A stretch of DNA of 44,559 nucleotides, taken from assembly GCA_029262275.1 (NCBI GenBank), contig JAJCZS010000015.1, positions 1 to 44,559 of the forward strand, given 5' to 3'. Of this stretch, positions 25,205 to 33,835 are shown one piece after another. Made by a program: the position numbers and the translations under genes. This DNA is from Deltaproteobacteria bacterium (GTDB lineage: Bacteria > Desulfobacterota_D > UBA1144 > Nemesobacterales > UBA2774). A model generated the notes under the pieces. It saw only the letters and a program-made list of their open reading frames with translations, was not told the origin of the DNA and did not search any database. Within the stretch, counting starts at the first letter, position 1. Every line of letters begins with the position of its first letter.

Positions 25205-25624
25205 ATGGATATGAATTCACTTGAGTTGTTGATACCGCTTACCTACATCCCAGGGGTGGCATTGCTCATTATGTCCACTTCGCAAAGGTTTACTGCTATA
25301 AATAATACAATTCATGAATTCTCTGAGGAAGAGTGCAGGATAAAGACAGAGAGAGTAAAGCAAGAGCTTAGAAGGGCTCATCTTTTTAGAAACAGTTTGC
25401 TTGGTTTATATCTAAGTGTTGCATTCTTCTCGCTTGGCTCACTGGTAGCATTTCTTGCAAATAGCTGGGGTCTGGAGACTTCAAAGACAGTGCTTGAAAT
25501 CGCAACAGTAGTTGGTGTTGCATGCATCGTCTTCTCGGTCTCAAAGCTTGCCGTAGAGTCCATTCTTTCTCTAGACATAATAAAACGCCATGCTAAACGG
25601 CATGAGGAAAATACAAAGAAATAA
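25205..25624 (+). CDS. DUF2721-like membrane protein
   Basis: A 139-residue protein with three hydrophobic segments (about 8-26, 62-84, 93-115). The N-terminal helix is followed by a charged amphipathic stretch (SQRFTAINNTIHEFSEEECRIKTERVKQELRRAHLFRNSLL), which is the typical arrangement in DUF2721 proteins. The tail is Lys/Arg/Glu-rich. AAGGAG precedes the ATG. The next gene starts three bases after the stop, so both are likely co-transcribed. Confidence 0.7.
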   Translation: MDMNSLELLIPLTYIPGVALLIMSTSQRFTAINNTIHEFSEEECRIKTERVKQELRRAHLFRNSLLGLYLSVAFFSLGSLVAFLANSWGLETSKTVLEIATVVGVACIVFSVSKLAVESILSLDIIKRHAKRHEENTKK

Positions 25625-25627
25625 TAT

Positions 25628-25987
25628 ATGACAGATTTAGAACTCTTATTTCAAAAGCTAGCAAAATCTACATTTAGATCCAGTTTTAAATTAAAAGGAA
25701 AAGAGCTTGAGTACTTAAATTCCAAAGGGCTTGGGGTAATTCTTAAGCATGGGCGAGATTTTATAGACCAGAGACTGGCCCCGGCCAATCCTCCTAATGA
25801 CGGCAAGCAGACCCCAATGCGTAACCACCCCGTTTTTATAGCCCAGCATGCTACAGCCACATGCTGTAGGGGATGTCTTCAGAAATGGCATAGCATTCCA
25901 GCCAAGGATCACGAGCTTTCAGAAAAAGAAACTGACTATGTGCTTGAGGTTCTCGAGAAATGGCTTAAGAATTTTGTAAATTCTTGA
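25628..25987 (+). CDS. DUF4186 family protein
   Basis: A 119-residue soluble protein. It has the full family pattern: LFQKLAKSTFRSSFKLKGKE, RDFIDQRLAPANPPNDGKQTPMRNHPVF, then IAQHATATCCRGCLQKWH. The CCxxC set with His residues suggests metal binding. Function unknown in the family. It follows a DUF2721-like membrane protein by three bases. Confidence 0.85.
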   Translation: MTDLELLFQKLAKSTFRSSFKLKGKELEYLNSKGLGVILKHGRDFIDQRLAPANPPNDGKQTPMRNHPVFIAQHATATCCRGCLQKWHSIPAKDHELSEKETDYVLEVLEKWLKNFVNS

Positions 25988-26040
25988 GTACCTCTGCTAT
26001 ATCTACAGTTTATAGTCTTATAAAGGTCCTATGATTATTC

Positions 26041-26090
26041 TAAAGTCGTAGGACTATAATTAGACTTTACAAACGTTCGTAAGTTCGTAA
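26041..26090. promoter_or_regulatory. Inverted and tandem repeats before the 26179 gene
   Basis: TAAAGTC (26041-26047) and GACTTTA (26063-26069) flank a TATAAT box (26055-26060). Immediately after, GTTCGTAA occurs twice in tandem (26075-26082, 26083-26090). This could be an operator overlapping a promoter. Confidence 0.4.
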
Positions 26091-26178
26091 CGATACTTAA
26101 CGTTATTTTAGCAAAACGCCATTTATCGGCCATCAACTTGGATTTGCGACTTATTTAGTTATAGCGAGGACATATGCA

Positions 26179-26736
26179 TTGAACAATTGGGAAGAACACG
26201 GTATCACAGATGTAAGTAATTTTGTAGGTTTCTTATATGAACCAAATTCCGAAAGACTGATTGCACATTTCAACAAAAACATAGGCCAAGGATATGGGGT
26301 TAAAAGCCTATGGGTGAGACAGGTATCTGAGGACAAATACAGCAGAATCACCCCTCAGGGAAGCTATTTTAGCTACGAAGATGCGGTTATCTCCCATAGC
26401 TCGCAGGTTTTTGTAAATGTTCTTGAAATCAAAATTAAAGATGGAGCATATGATGGTTATGAATGGAATTCAATTAGAAAAATTGATCTTACCTCTGGAG
26501 AAATGGTAGAACTTGTAAATAAAAATGACATAATCATACAGCCGCCTTTTACTAAGATATGGATAAGCACACTTTATAGCATCTCAGCTAATTCAAAAGA
26601 GATTTATTGCTCGATAGCCCACCAGGGAAAGACGGATTTAGAGGAAACTATCACGACCGAGTATTATCTGTCCAGATTTACTCTAGAAGACGGTAGATAT
26701 GAGTGTCTTACAAAGCTTGAAGCTACAATTCTATAG
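26179..26736 (+). CDS. Unknown protein, paralogue of the 18348 product
   Basis: A 185-residue soluble protein. The start is TTG, with GCGAGGA eight bases upstream. Shared pattern with the product at 18348-18947: EPNSERLIAHF, GQGYGVKSLWVRQ, YSRITP, SYEDAVIS, VFVNVLEIK, GYEWNSIRKIDLTSGE, TKIWISTL, TEYYLSRF, LTKLEA. No named family known to me. The two copies lie about 7 kb apart on opposite strands. Confidence 0.65.
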   Translation: MNNWEEHGITDVSNFVGFLYEPNSERLIAHFNKNIGQGYGVKSLWVRQVSEDKYSRITPQGSYFSYEDAVISHSSQVFVNVLEIKIKDGAYDGYEWNSIRKIDLTSGEMVELVNKNDIIIQPPFTKIWISTLYSISANSKEIYCSIAHQGKTDLEETITTEYYLSRFTLEDGRYECLTKLEATIL

Positions 26737-26877
26737 TTAAAAACCAAGTAAATACTTAATTCCAGAAATCTCTTTTACTATATTACAATGAGCTATTTTT
26801 AAGAAAGTTAAAAAATAGAGCAAAAACTCCTAAAGTTCGGTTAAAATATAGTCTCATTAAACCCAGGAGGGTTATTT

Positions 26878-27432
26878 ATGAAATCAGTTTTTTTATCCTT
26901 AATTATATTCATGCTAGCTGCGGGCATTGTTATTGCTGAGAACAAAGAAAAATTGTCTAAGCCTGTAGAAGGTATTAAGAAAGGAAGAGTTTCTAAACTA
27001 AGTGGTGGTAAATTCAGCAGGATATATATGTACTTAATTCATAAAACTAAAACTCTTGATCTTACTGAGGCTCAGAATACACAGATAAGAAATATTGCTA
27101 GACCATTAGTCAGACCTATTCTTCTTGAAGAGAAAAAATCCAGTAAATTTCAAAAACAGTTTATGGTACAACTTGATAGTAAACAGTTCGATCCACAGAA
27201 GTTAAATACAATTGCCATTGATATACAAGAGGCAAATATAGAGGCTGCAGATAATTTTATTATTGCGGTAACTAGCTTAATAGAAATTATAGGACCTCAA
27301 AATTATGCTAAACTCAGGCCTATTTCGAGAATAGATAGAAATGCCCTTGTTCAATTAAGAGAAGGTAATGCTGAGAAATTGATGGAAGTTAGTGATAAAG
27401 ACCCTGAACCAAAAGCTGAGTATAATAAATAG
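26878..27432 (+). CDS. Secreted helical protein, Spy/CpxP-like layout
   Basis: A 184-residue exported protein with signal peptide (VIAE, about residue 20). The mature part is almost all helix: LTEAQNTQIRNIARPLVRPILLEE, FDPQKLNTIAIDIQEANIEAADNF, IIGPQNYAKLRPI. A hinge with LTxxQ, a long helix and a closing Q-x-x-K-L step recall Spy/CpxP periplasmic proteins, but LTxxQ motifs are only partly conserved. AGGAGGG precedes the ATG; a strong terminator follows. Confidence 0.6.
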   Translation: MKSVFLSLIIFMLAAGIVIAENKEKLSKPVEGIKKGRVSKLSGGKFSRIYMYLIHKTKTLDLTEAQNTQIRNIARPLVRPILLEEKKSSKFQKQFMVQLDSKQFDPQKLNTIAIDIQEANIEAADNFIIAVTSLIEIIGPQNYAKLRPISRIDRNALVQLREGNAEKLMEVSDKDPEPKAEYNK

Positions 27433-27457
27433 AAGATTGATGGCCTAATGAATACGT

Positions 27458-27516
27458 GATAGGAATGTATGCATAAGTACTGTGGTGGGAAAATGCAGAC
27501 ATTCCTATCTTTTTTT
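27458..27516 (+). terminator. Strong rho-independent terminator
   Basis: GATAGGAATGT (27458-27468) pairs with ACATTCCTATC (27499-27509) over a 30-base loop, followed by seven T. It ends the 26878 gene. Confidence 0.85.
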
Positions 27517-27570
27517 ATATATAGAACTAGATGTTTTTTCTGTCAGTAGTTTTTATTTGAAATCTTAAAT

Positions 27571-28191
27571 ATGAAATCTTATAAACACTTAAAATTCGCA
27601 GCCTTATTATTCATCATCTCAGTATTGTTTTCTTGTGCAACTAAAGAAGCTGCCGAACCCGATGTGGTTCAAGACATTCCTCAAACAGAAGTCCCCGAAG
27701 ATACCACACCTGTGATAGAGCAAATTACAAAGAAAAACTCTGTGGAGCAAATTATAAGGAAAGATCCAAAGAATGAGGAAACCGCGGTCACTTACCCTAG
27801 AGTTGATAAGATAAAAAAGTATGAGTCTCTTAATAAAGAAGACACATGGTTCTTGGTAGGCGGTGTTACGGGTGAGAGGGCTTATTCTGTTTTTGTAGAC
27901 CCTGATACAATTCTCAATAATAGCGGATTGATTAATTCCTGGAGTAAACTTGAATTTGAGAAACAACAGCGTGATGAGGATGGACTCTCTTACATAGAAG
28001 TGCAAATCAACTCTGATGTAAACTGTGAAGAAAGAACATATTCTTATGGTGATTCAAAATTTTATGATGGTCTGGGAAGACTAGTGGAAAGCCAGCCTGC
28101 TTTTTATGACCCACAGCCAATTGTTGACGGTACGGTGAGTGCGCAAATAGCTGATTTTGTCTGCGGATATGACCTAAACAAGCCTAAGTAG
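27571..28191 (+). CDS. Lipoprotein with surface-adhesin E-like domain
   Basis: A 206-residue lipoprotein; lipobox LFSC (Cys22). An acidic, repetitive linker (residues 28-75) leads to a domain WFLVGGVTGERAYSVFVDPDTI, INSWSKLEF, NSDVNCEERTYSYGD and a final VCGYDL. This matches the small Adhesin_E fold (PF16747) by pattern: one strand-rich domain with two cysteines. No good ribosome site is present, so it may be leaderless or weakly translated. A stem at 28231-28260 (ATGTAT...AAGAC/GTCTT...ATACAT) follows. Confidence 0.6.
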   Translation: MKSYKHLKFAALLFIISVLFSCATKEAAEPDVVQDIPQTEVPEDTTPVIEQITKKNSVEQIIRKDPKNEETAVTYPRVDKIKKYESLNKEDTWFLVGGVTGERAYSVFVDPDTILNNSGLINSWSKLEFEKQQRDEDGLSYIEVQINSDVNCEERTYSYGDSKFYDGLGRLVESQPAFYDPQPIVDGTVSAQIADFVCGYDLNKPK

Positions 28192-28338
28192 TTATAAAAT
28201 CGGGAGCAATATCCCAATTTCTGCTATTCCATGTATATTAAAGACATTCGTCTTATACATCCATGTGTTTTTCTAAAAAATTGCATTATGTTCTAAAAAT
28301 GTTGTATCTCAAAAAGATTTAGGAGGATTTATTAGATT

Positions 28339-29343
28339 ATGTCTGATGCTAAACCAATACTTGTAACTGGGGATAGACCTACGGGAAGGCTTCATTTGGG
28401 TCATCTTGTAGGATCACTCTATAACCGCATTGCATTTCAAAACGACTATAACTGCTATTTTTTGGTGGCAGATCTTCACATGCTCACAACTCACTACGAT
28501 AAAGTAGCCGAGGTTGAGCAAAACACACTTGAGATGGTTATGGATTGGCTTAGTGTCGGTATGGATCCCAAGAAATCAACCTTTTACGTTCAGTCGCAGA
28601 TTCCCTACATCACAGAGCTCTATGCCATGCTGGCAATGATCTGCGGTGTGCCTAGGGCAGAGCGCATTCCAACCTTGAAAGAGAAAATTTCAGATATGGG
28701 GGTAGGGGATAACTACTCAGTTGGTCTTCTCGGATACCCTGTGCTTATGGCGGCAGATATTTTAATGTTTAAAGCCACAAAAGTACCTGTGGGTGAGGAT
28801 CAGCTAAGCCATATAGAGCTTACAAGAGAGCTTGCTCGTAGGTTTAACTTCCTATACGGCGAGTTTTTCGAAGAACCAGATCCCGTTATAAGTAAGACCT
28901 CTCGTCTTGTTGGAGTAGATGGTGACAGAAAGATGAGTAAGAGTCTTGATAACTGTATATACCTCTCAGATGATGAAAAGCAGGTTAACAAGCGAGTGAT
29001 GAGCATGTTCACAGATCCCAATAGAATACGTGCCGACATACCTGGCAAAGTAGAGGGGAATCCTGTGTTTATTTACCACGATGCGTTTAACAAAAACATT
29101 TCTGAAATAGATGATCTTAAAGAGCGATATCTAACCGGTAATGTTGGGGATGTTGAGGTTAAAAAGAAACTAGCAGCCGCAATTAATGAGCTTCTTCAGC
29201 CTATAAGAGACAAGCGTGCCGAATACGAGAAGCGCCCTGATGACGTACGGGATATTCTTAGAGAAGGTACAAATCGTGCAAGAGAGGCAGCGCATGAAAA
29301 CATGGATCAGATCATAAGCGCTATGGGTCTCTATAAACCTTAG
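28339..29343 (+). CDS. trpS: Tryptophanyl-tRNA synthetase
   Basis: A 334-residue class I aminoacyl-tRNA synthetase, the normal length for a bacterial TrpRS. It charges tRNA-Trp in the cytosol. The HIGH motif is HLGH (19-22) after the GDRPTGRLHLG loop, and the KMSKS motif is intact (198-202). GEDQLSHIELTRELARRFN and MADILMF-like segments are typical of TrpRS. AGGAGG precedes the ATG. It stands alone; the last four bases overlap the convergent gene at 29340. Confidence 0.95.
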   Translation: MSDAKPILVTGDRPTGRLHLGHLVGSLYNRIAFQNDYNCYFLVADLHMLTTHYDKVAEVEQNTLEMVMDWLSVGMDPKKSTFYVQSQIPYITELYAMLAMICGVPRAERIPTLKEKISDMGVGDNYSVGLLGYPVLMAADILMFKATKVPVGEDQLSHIELTRELARRFNFLYGEFFEEPDPVISKTSRLVGVDGDRKMSKSLDNCIYLSDDEKQVNKRVMSMFTDPNRIRADIPGKVEGNPVFIYHDAFNKNISEIDDLKERYLTGNVGDVEVKKKLAAAINELLQPIRDKRAEYEKRPDDVRDILREGTNRAREAAHENMDQIISAMGLYKP

Positions 29344-29858
29344 TTTAATTCTTCAGGAGCTTTTATATCTTCTTCTTTTATGGTGAGGATATATTCTTCA
29401 GGTGCTGTGTTTTCCAGAATTAACATTCCAGGTTCCGTAGCCCATTTTACAGATCCCTCAAACCCTGAATCATTTTGATCTGGCTGACCATACTGTTTGC
29501 ACACAGTGCTAAAAAGAAGATCAATATCCTTTTTGTTTATTCGAGAGAGTTTTATTAGAACCTTGTTCACCTTAGGCTCCCTGTCATTTGGAAAACTAAA
29601 AGTCGTGTAGATCTCCTGGCCCTCAAAATTTTCCTTACGGTTTAAAGTAGTTTTCTTGTTTAGTCTAGTGGGAGTGCTTTTATCAAATCCAGAGAAAGTG
29701 CTTTTGATATCCTCTTCACTCATTTCCCAGCTCAAATTTCTTAATACATCAAAAAGGTGCACAATCGCAGGTGTGGGCTCTGGGCCTTGTTTTTTGTCTA
29801 GCCAGAACATTATGGCAAAAGCTATTATGATTCCTGCTGAAAGAAGAAGTGTGGTCAC
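29340..29858 (-). CDS. Single-helix membrane-anchored protein, unknown
   Basis: A 172-residue protein with one N-terminal helix (about 3-20) followed by a soluble domain with many charged residues. NLSWEMSEEDIKSTF and DLLFSTVCKQYGQPDQ look like a small alpha/beta domain. No family recognised. The gene lies nine bases downstream of the lipoprotein at 29868-30506 on the same strand; probably one unit. Its stop overlaps the end of trpS. Confidence 0.55.
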   Translation of the reverse strand: MTTLLLSAGIIIAFAIMFWLDKKQGPEPTPAIVHLFDVLRNLSWEMSEEDIKSTFSGFDKSTPTRLNKKTTLNRKENFEGQEIYTTFSFPNDREPKVNKVLIKLSRINKKDIDLLFSTVCKQYGQPDQNDSGFEGSVKWATEPGMLILENTAPEEYILTIKEEDIKAPEELN

Positions 29859-29867
29859 TAAGAAGTA

Positions 29868-30506
29868 TTATCTCTTGGCAAGGGGTCTTCCGTCAAGCGA
29901 CTCGCTTATACGCTCGAGCAAAAGTGACTCAATAAAACCGTTTGATTCTATTTCATATCCAATCTTACCAGAGAATGTGTATGGTCTGATGGTGTAGTCA
30001 ATATCAACTTTGGTAACGTTGTCAGAGACCTTGATTATTGTCATTTTAAGATTTTCTTGCGTGAATACTGTGTTTGAGTGCCCCGGGTCATAACGTCCTA
30101 CTTTTTGTAGATAATCGTTTATGCTCGAGGTTTGTATGCTTTCTTTGCTGGGCCAGCTGTAGGTTCTAAGAAGCTTACCTCCTTTTCTATAAGCGTAGGC
30201 TTCTTTTAATCTAATTACTCCCTCACGTTCATCTATAAATGCTATGTTCCATTTCATCCAGTTAACACTTTCTATAGCTGCTACCCAAACATCAATGAAT
30301 GGGGCGTCAAATACATTTTTCGCTGATGTATCTACCTTAGCGGGCTTTTTAGCTTCAACTTTCTCAGCTTCTACCTTCTCTGATTTAGGAGGAGGCACGT
30401 TTACAGTTTTTTTCTTCCCTGGATAGTATATTCCTCCGCCTCCGCAGCTTGCGGCAAAAAATATGAGTGTTAAAAAAGTAAGAGCCCTAATCCTAGATAA
30501 GTTCAT
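29868..30506 (-). CDS. Lipoprotein, BamC-like or helix-grip domain
   Basis: A 212-residue lipoprotein. AAGGTGG on the minus strand fixes ATG 30506; an upstream ATG at 30515 is less likely. Lipobox AASC (Cys21). A Lys/Pro/Glu/Val linker follows. The domain VFDAPFIDVWVAAIESVNWMKWNIAFIDEREGVIRLKE has the look of a helix-grip fold, as in BamC/NlpB-like or related proteins (repeat of F-x-x-x-W-x-A and a D-x-x-x-G-x-I strand). Function not established. Divergent from the hydrolase at 30631. Confidence 0.6.
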   Translation of the reverse strand: MNLSRIRALTFLTLIFFAASCGGGGIYYPGKKKTVNVPPPKSEKVEAEKVEAKKPAKVDTSAKNVFDAPFIDVWVAAIESVNWMKWNIAFIDEREGVIRLKEAYAYRKGGKLLRTYSWPSKESIQTSSINDYLQKVGRYDPGHSNTVFTQENLKMTIIKVSDNVTKVDIDYTIRPYTFSGKIGYEIESNGFIESLLLERISESLDGRPLAKR

Positions 30507-30630
30507 GTAATCCACCTTTAATTCCTTAAACTTAACATATATTTGTCAAAGTTCTTATAAAAATTTATTTTGAGCTAAAATTGATAATTTTCTTGGATCA
30601 TCAGGATTTAAACAGCTACAATATAAGCAT

Positions 30631-31383
30631 ATGCAGACATTCCAAAGTTTTGACGGTGTAGAGATCGCTTACTGGGACCAAGGAGAAGGAGACCCTATAT
30701 TGCTTCTTCATGGTTTCACTGCAAATAGTGAAATCAACTGGGAGCACTCTGGAATAGCCCAGGAGCTTCTGAAAAGTGGTAGAAGGGTAGTAATGATGGA
30801 CGCCCGTGGTCACGGAGAGTCAGATAAGCCACATGCTTCATATAGCTACTGGAACCGTGCTATGGCAAAAGATGTGGGAGCTCTTGCAGAGTATCTCATG
30901 CTCTATGACTATGACATTTTGGGCTATTCAATGGGTGCAAAGGTAGCCATTGAGGCTGAGCTCATGTTTGAAAGAATAAGGAGCCTCATACTCGCAGGGC
31001 TTCACATATATGATAAGGATTGGACTCTTAGTGATAAGGAGAGAAAAGCCAAAGTAAAAAATATGCTGGACGACAACCCAAAGGAAAAAGATGAGTACCG
31101 AGTGTTTGCAGAGAAAACTGGGGGAGACCGTAAAGCCTTTGCTGCAAGGCTAGAAGGGAATATCTATCCAGAATTCAGCCACTGGGATCTAAAGAAAATA
31201 CATTTGCCTGTTCTTATCATAAACGGTAAAAGAGAGTATGATGCCAATGAGGCAGCAAGCTTTTTTCCAAATGCGAGGGGTGTCTCTCTTAGAGCAAATC
31301 ACGTCACACTTCTTAGAAACAAAAGCTTTGCAGGTGAAGTCCTGTCATTTCTAAATGAATTAGACAAAGAAACAAAATCCTAA
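30631..31383 (+). CDS. Alpha/beta hydrolase fold protein
   Basis: A 250-residue cytosolic hydrolase. Oxyanion turn HGFTAN (27-32), nucleophile elbow GYSMG (Ser100), likely acid Asp204 in KREYDA, and His224 in RANHVTLL. Length and pattern fit a general alpha/beta hydrolase. TACAAT at 30617-30622 lies eight bases before the ATG and TTGGAT at 30593-30598, so the message may be leaderless. Substrate unknown. Confidence 0.8.
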   Translation: MQTFQSFDGVEIAYWDQGEGDPILLLHGFTANSEINWEHSGIAQELLKSGRRVVMMDARGHGESDKPHASYSYWNRAMAKDVGALAEYLMLYDYDILGYSMGAKVAIEAELMFERIRSLILAGLHIYDKDWTLSDKERKAKVKNMLDDNPKEKDEYRVFAEKTGGDRKAFAARLEGNIYPEFSHWDLKKIHLPVLIINGKREYDANEAASFFPNARGVSLRANHVTLLRNKSFAGEVLSFLNELDKETKS

Positions 31384-31487
31384 CTACCCCATCTAATATT
31401 GTATTAAATAGCTAAATATAGTACTCTAAAATTAATTGAGGGCATATGATTTCTCTGCCAATATAGTTTTGTGTCCCCGGAGGTCAA

Positions 31488-32855
31488 ATGATTCCAACGA
31501 ATAAATTCAATATTAGATTTATACCCTTATTTGTTTTCATTTTCTTTGTTACATCACCATTATTCGCTGCACCCATTGAAACAGTAACCAATACAAATGA
31601 TGCAGGCGCAGGATCACTCAGACAAGCATTAGCCGATGTTGATCCGGGTGGTGAGATTATTTTCAATCTTCCTGGCGCGGCCCCTCATACGATATTTATT
31701 TCTGACACACTATTAATTACTAAGGGTTTAACTATTACAGGTCCAGGAAGGAGTTTCTTAACTATTAACGGGGCAGGGGGCGGATTTCGTGGATTTCTTA
31801 TTGGCGATGGGCTTGATGCAAATTCCCAAATATTAATCTCAGGTCTTACTCTAAATGGAGGAATAACAGTTTTTAATGGAATAGTAAATTCAGAGGAACT
31901 CACTTTAAACGATGTTGTTGTTACAGGCTACAGAAATGGGATATTTAACTCAGGACCGGGAACAGATGATGATGTGGCTTCAGTCTTATCTCTAAATGAA
32001 TCATTAATAACTGCTAATAGTCAAAGCGGTATATTTAGTTTTCCAGCTGAAACGCAACAATCTGAGAGCTCTCGAGTGAGTGTTACCCGTTCCACTATAT
32101 CAGGCAACAGTTCAGCGGGGATGGCAATTGTTGGACCGATTGAAGATTCAGCATTAGGTACTGTTGTCAGTATAAATAAATCAACTATTTCAAACAACTT
32201 GCAAGGGATAGTAATTGAAGGTGCCTCAGCTCCAGGGGCAACAGGTGGGACTTTAACTGTCTATAATTCCACAATATCCAATAACAATGGGGATGGTATA
32301 CAAACGAACGGCGGCACAAATGGTGGTACAGGAGCTACAACAAGAGTTAGCAGCTCTACCGTTACTGGAAATGCTTTTATAGGCCTTATAAATTTTGGTG
32401 CTGATCCACTAACTGAGGTAAAGAATTCAATCATATCCGAGAATGGTATAAACAACTGTGGGGCACTAGACGGAGTCTTTACTCCAATGGGTGTAAACTT
32501 TAGCACCGACAATACATGTCCTGGTTTTAATGAAGTTGCCCCAGCTGATCTAAATCTTGGACCGCTTCAAAACAATGGAGGCCCTACAGAGACTCACGCT
32601 TTAATTCCTCCTAGTGTTGCAATTGATGCAGTTACTGATTGTACTTTTATAGATGGAAGTCCTGTGCTTCAAGACCAAAGATGCTTCTTTAGACCTTCGA
32701 CTAACTGTGACGCAGGAGCTTTTGAGTTTGGAGCACCTCAAATGTTGACAAGGGATGTTCCTGCACTCTCAACCTGGGGAGCAATCATAACTGTAATTTT
32801 TATGGGTATTGCGGCTATGTTTTATTACAGAAGAACAAAACTAGTTGCTAAATAG
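31488..32855 (+). CDS. IPTL-CTERM-type right-handed beta-helix protein (choice-of-anchor Q)
   Basis: A 455-residue exported protein with signal peptide (LFAAP). VTNTNDAGAGSLRQALADVDPGGEIIFNLPG is the standard opening of choice-of-anchor Q/beta-helix surface proteins. Then come repeated rungs with STISGNS, STISNN, STVTGN, and a Cys-containing region. The end NGGPTETHALIPPSVAIDAVTDC, QRCFFRPSTNCDAGAFEFG is the normal anchor Q domain. The tail is VPALSTWG, helix, YRRTK. GGAGGTC precedes the ATG. It ends five bases before the convergent DUF523/DUF1722 gene. Confidence 0.85.
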   Translation: MIPTNKFNIRFIPLFVFIFFVTSPLFAAPIETVTNTNDAGAGSLRQALADVDPGGEIIFNLPGAAPHTIFISDTLLITKGLTITGPGRSFLTINGAGGGFRGFLIGDGLDANSQILISGLTLNGGITVFNGIVNSEELTLNDVVVTGYRNGIFNSGPGTDDDVASVLSLNESLITANSQSGIFSFPAETQQSESSRVSVTRSTISGNSSAGMAIVGPIEDSALGTVVSINKSTISNNLQGIVIEGASAPGATGGTLTVYNSTISNNNGDGIQTNGGTNGGTGATTRVSSSTVTGNAFIGLINFGADPLTEVKNSIISENGINNCGALDGVFTPMGVNFSTDNTCPGFNEVAPADLNLGPLQNNGGPTETHALIPPSVAIDAVTDCTFIDGSPVLQDQRCFFRPSTNCDAGAFEFGAPQMLTRDVPALSTWGAIITVIFMGIAAMFYYRRTKLVAK

Positions 32856-32859
32856 AATG

Positions 32860-33828
32860 TTAAGTTGTCCGGCCTTTTCCGGAGTCGGATATCTCTACAA
32901 GCTCACTAGGGTAGGGCTCAAAGAATGTCTGGCGGGCTAGATACTCTTCATCGTATTTTATTATCCAAGATTGAAGCACAGCTAGGACTGCGCTTAGTGG
33001 TATTTTGTGATTACGGTAATTCTCTAGTAAGTCTAAAAAATATGCCTTCTCTTTTGATGTTAGTTTCTTTGAGAAATATCCAAGTGCGTGCATAAGTGTA
33101 TTTATATGTGTCCCTTTTCTAGGGTTATTTGAAAGAGCTGTTTGCAAGTGCGTCTCATATTCAGAGATCACATCTTCAATAGGAGCTTTATCCTTGTTGC
33201 CGACTATTCTACCTAGGACTCTCATCTCGGTCTGGTTATATGACATAAATATAAGCTTATTATCTGATTGAAAGTCCACAAGAGACTTTGCTGTCTTTCT
33301 CTTCTTTACCTCTCTAAAACGGGCAAATGTGAAAAGTTTTGTAAGAAAGCTCTCTCTTATAGTAAAGTTCAAAAGTCGGCCCTCATCCTCTATTGCAACG
33401 CCTGGATACTTTTCGAGCACCTTCTCTGCAAATAAGCCAGGACCTCTGCCTATTGGGCTTGAGTTTTCACTGTCGCTATATATCTTTGCATCCTTAATTC
33501 CGCAAGAAGGGGAACGACTCTTTAATATAAAACCATCTACAGTTTCAAGAGACTGTAAAAAGCTATCTGCGAAACTGTACATTTTTTTTGAAAGCTCTTT
33601 ACCGCTTGTTGGCTGAACAAGTTGTCTTTTTCCTTTTTTCTCGACAACGCGGATTATGTCTCTTGGAACCCCTAGCCCTATTTCGACCTCTGGGCATATG
33701 GGAACAAATTTCACAAAAGGCTCAAGCTTCTGAACAAAATTGTTGGGAATCATAACCCCGTTATAACGGCAGGCATCAAACTCAAAACACTTACTTGTTA
33801 CAACTACGGGTTTTGGGAATTTTTTCAT
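32860..33828 (-). CDS. DUF523-DUF1722 protein, RudS-type tRNA 4-thiouridine desulfidase candidate
   Basis: A 322-residue protein with a TudS-like (DUF523) N-terminal half and a DUF1722 C-terminal half. The first half has cysteines in SKCFEFDACRYNG (Cys14, Cys20), PICPEVEIGLGVPRD (Cys45) and SRSPSCGIKDAKIY (Cys109); this pattern binds a 4Fe-4S cluster in TudS enzymes. The DUF1722 half has MRVLGRIVGN, KGTHINTLMHALGYF and KIPLSAVLAVLQSWI. RudS enzymes remove sulfur from s4U in tRNA and lessen UVA damage. E. coli ybgA, of the same DUF1722 group, is next to phrB. Here it is seven bases after the upstream gene and last in the light cluster. Confidence 0.85.
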   Translation of the reverse strand: MKKFPKPVVVTSKCFEFDACRYNGVMIPNNFVQKLEPFVKFVPICPEVEIGLGVPRDIIRVVEKKGKRQLVQPTSGKELSKKMYSFADSFLQSLETVDGFILKSRSPSCGIKDAKIYSDSENSSPIGRGPGLFAEKVLEKYPGVAIEDEGRLLNFTIRESFLTKLFTFARFREVKKRKTAKSLVDFQSDNKLIFMSYNQTEMRVLGRIVGNKDKAPIEDVISEYETHLQTALSNNPRKGTHINTLMHALGYFSKKLTSKEKAYFLDLLENYRNHKIPLSAVLAVLQSWIIKYDEEYLARQTFFEPYPSELVEISDSGKGRTT

Positions 33829-33835
33829 TATAGGT

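Noticed and set aside
28231-28272. T-box or attenuator before trpS
   Set aside because: Only a small stem with a bulge is seen; there is no T-box consensus, no Trp-rich leader peptide, and it may just end the upstream gene.
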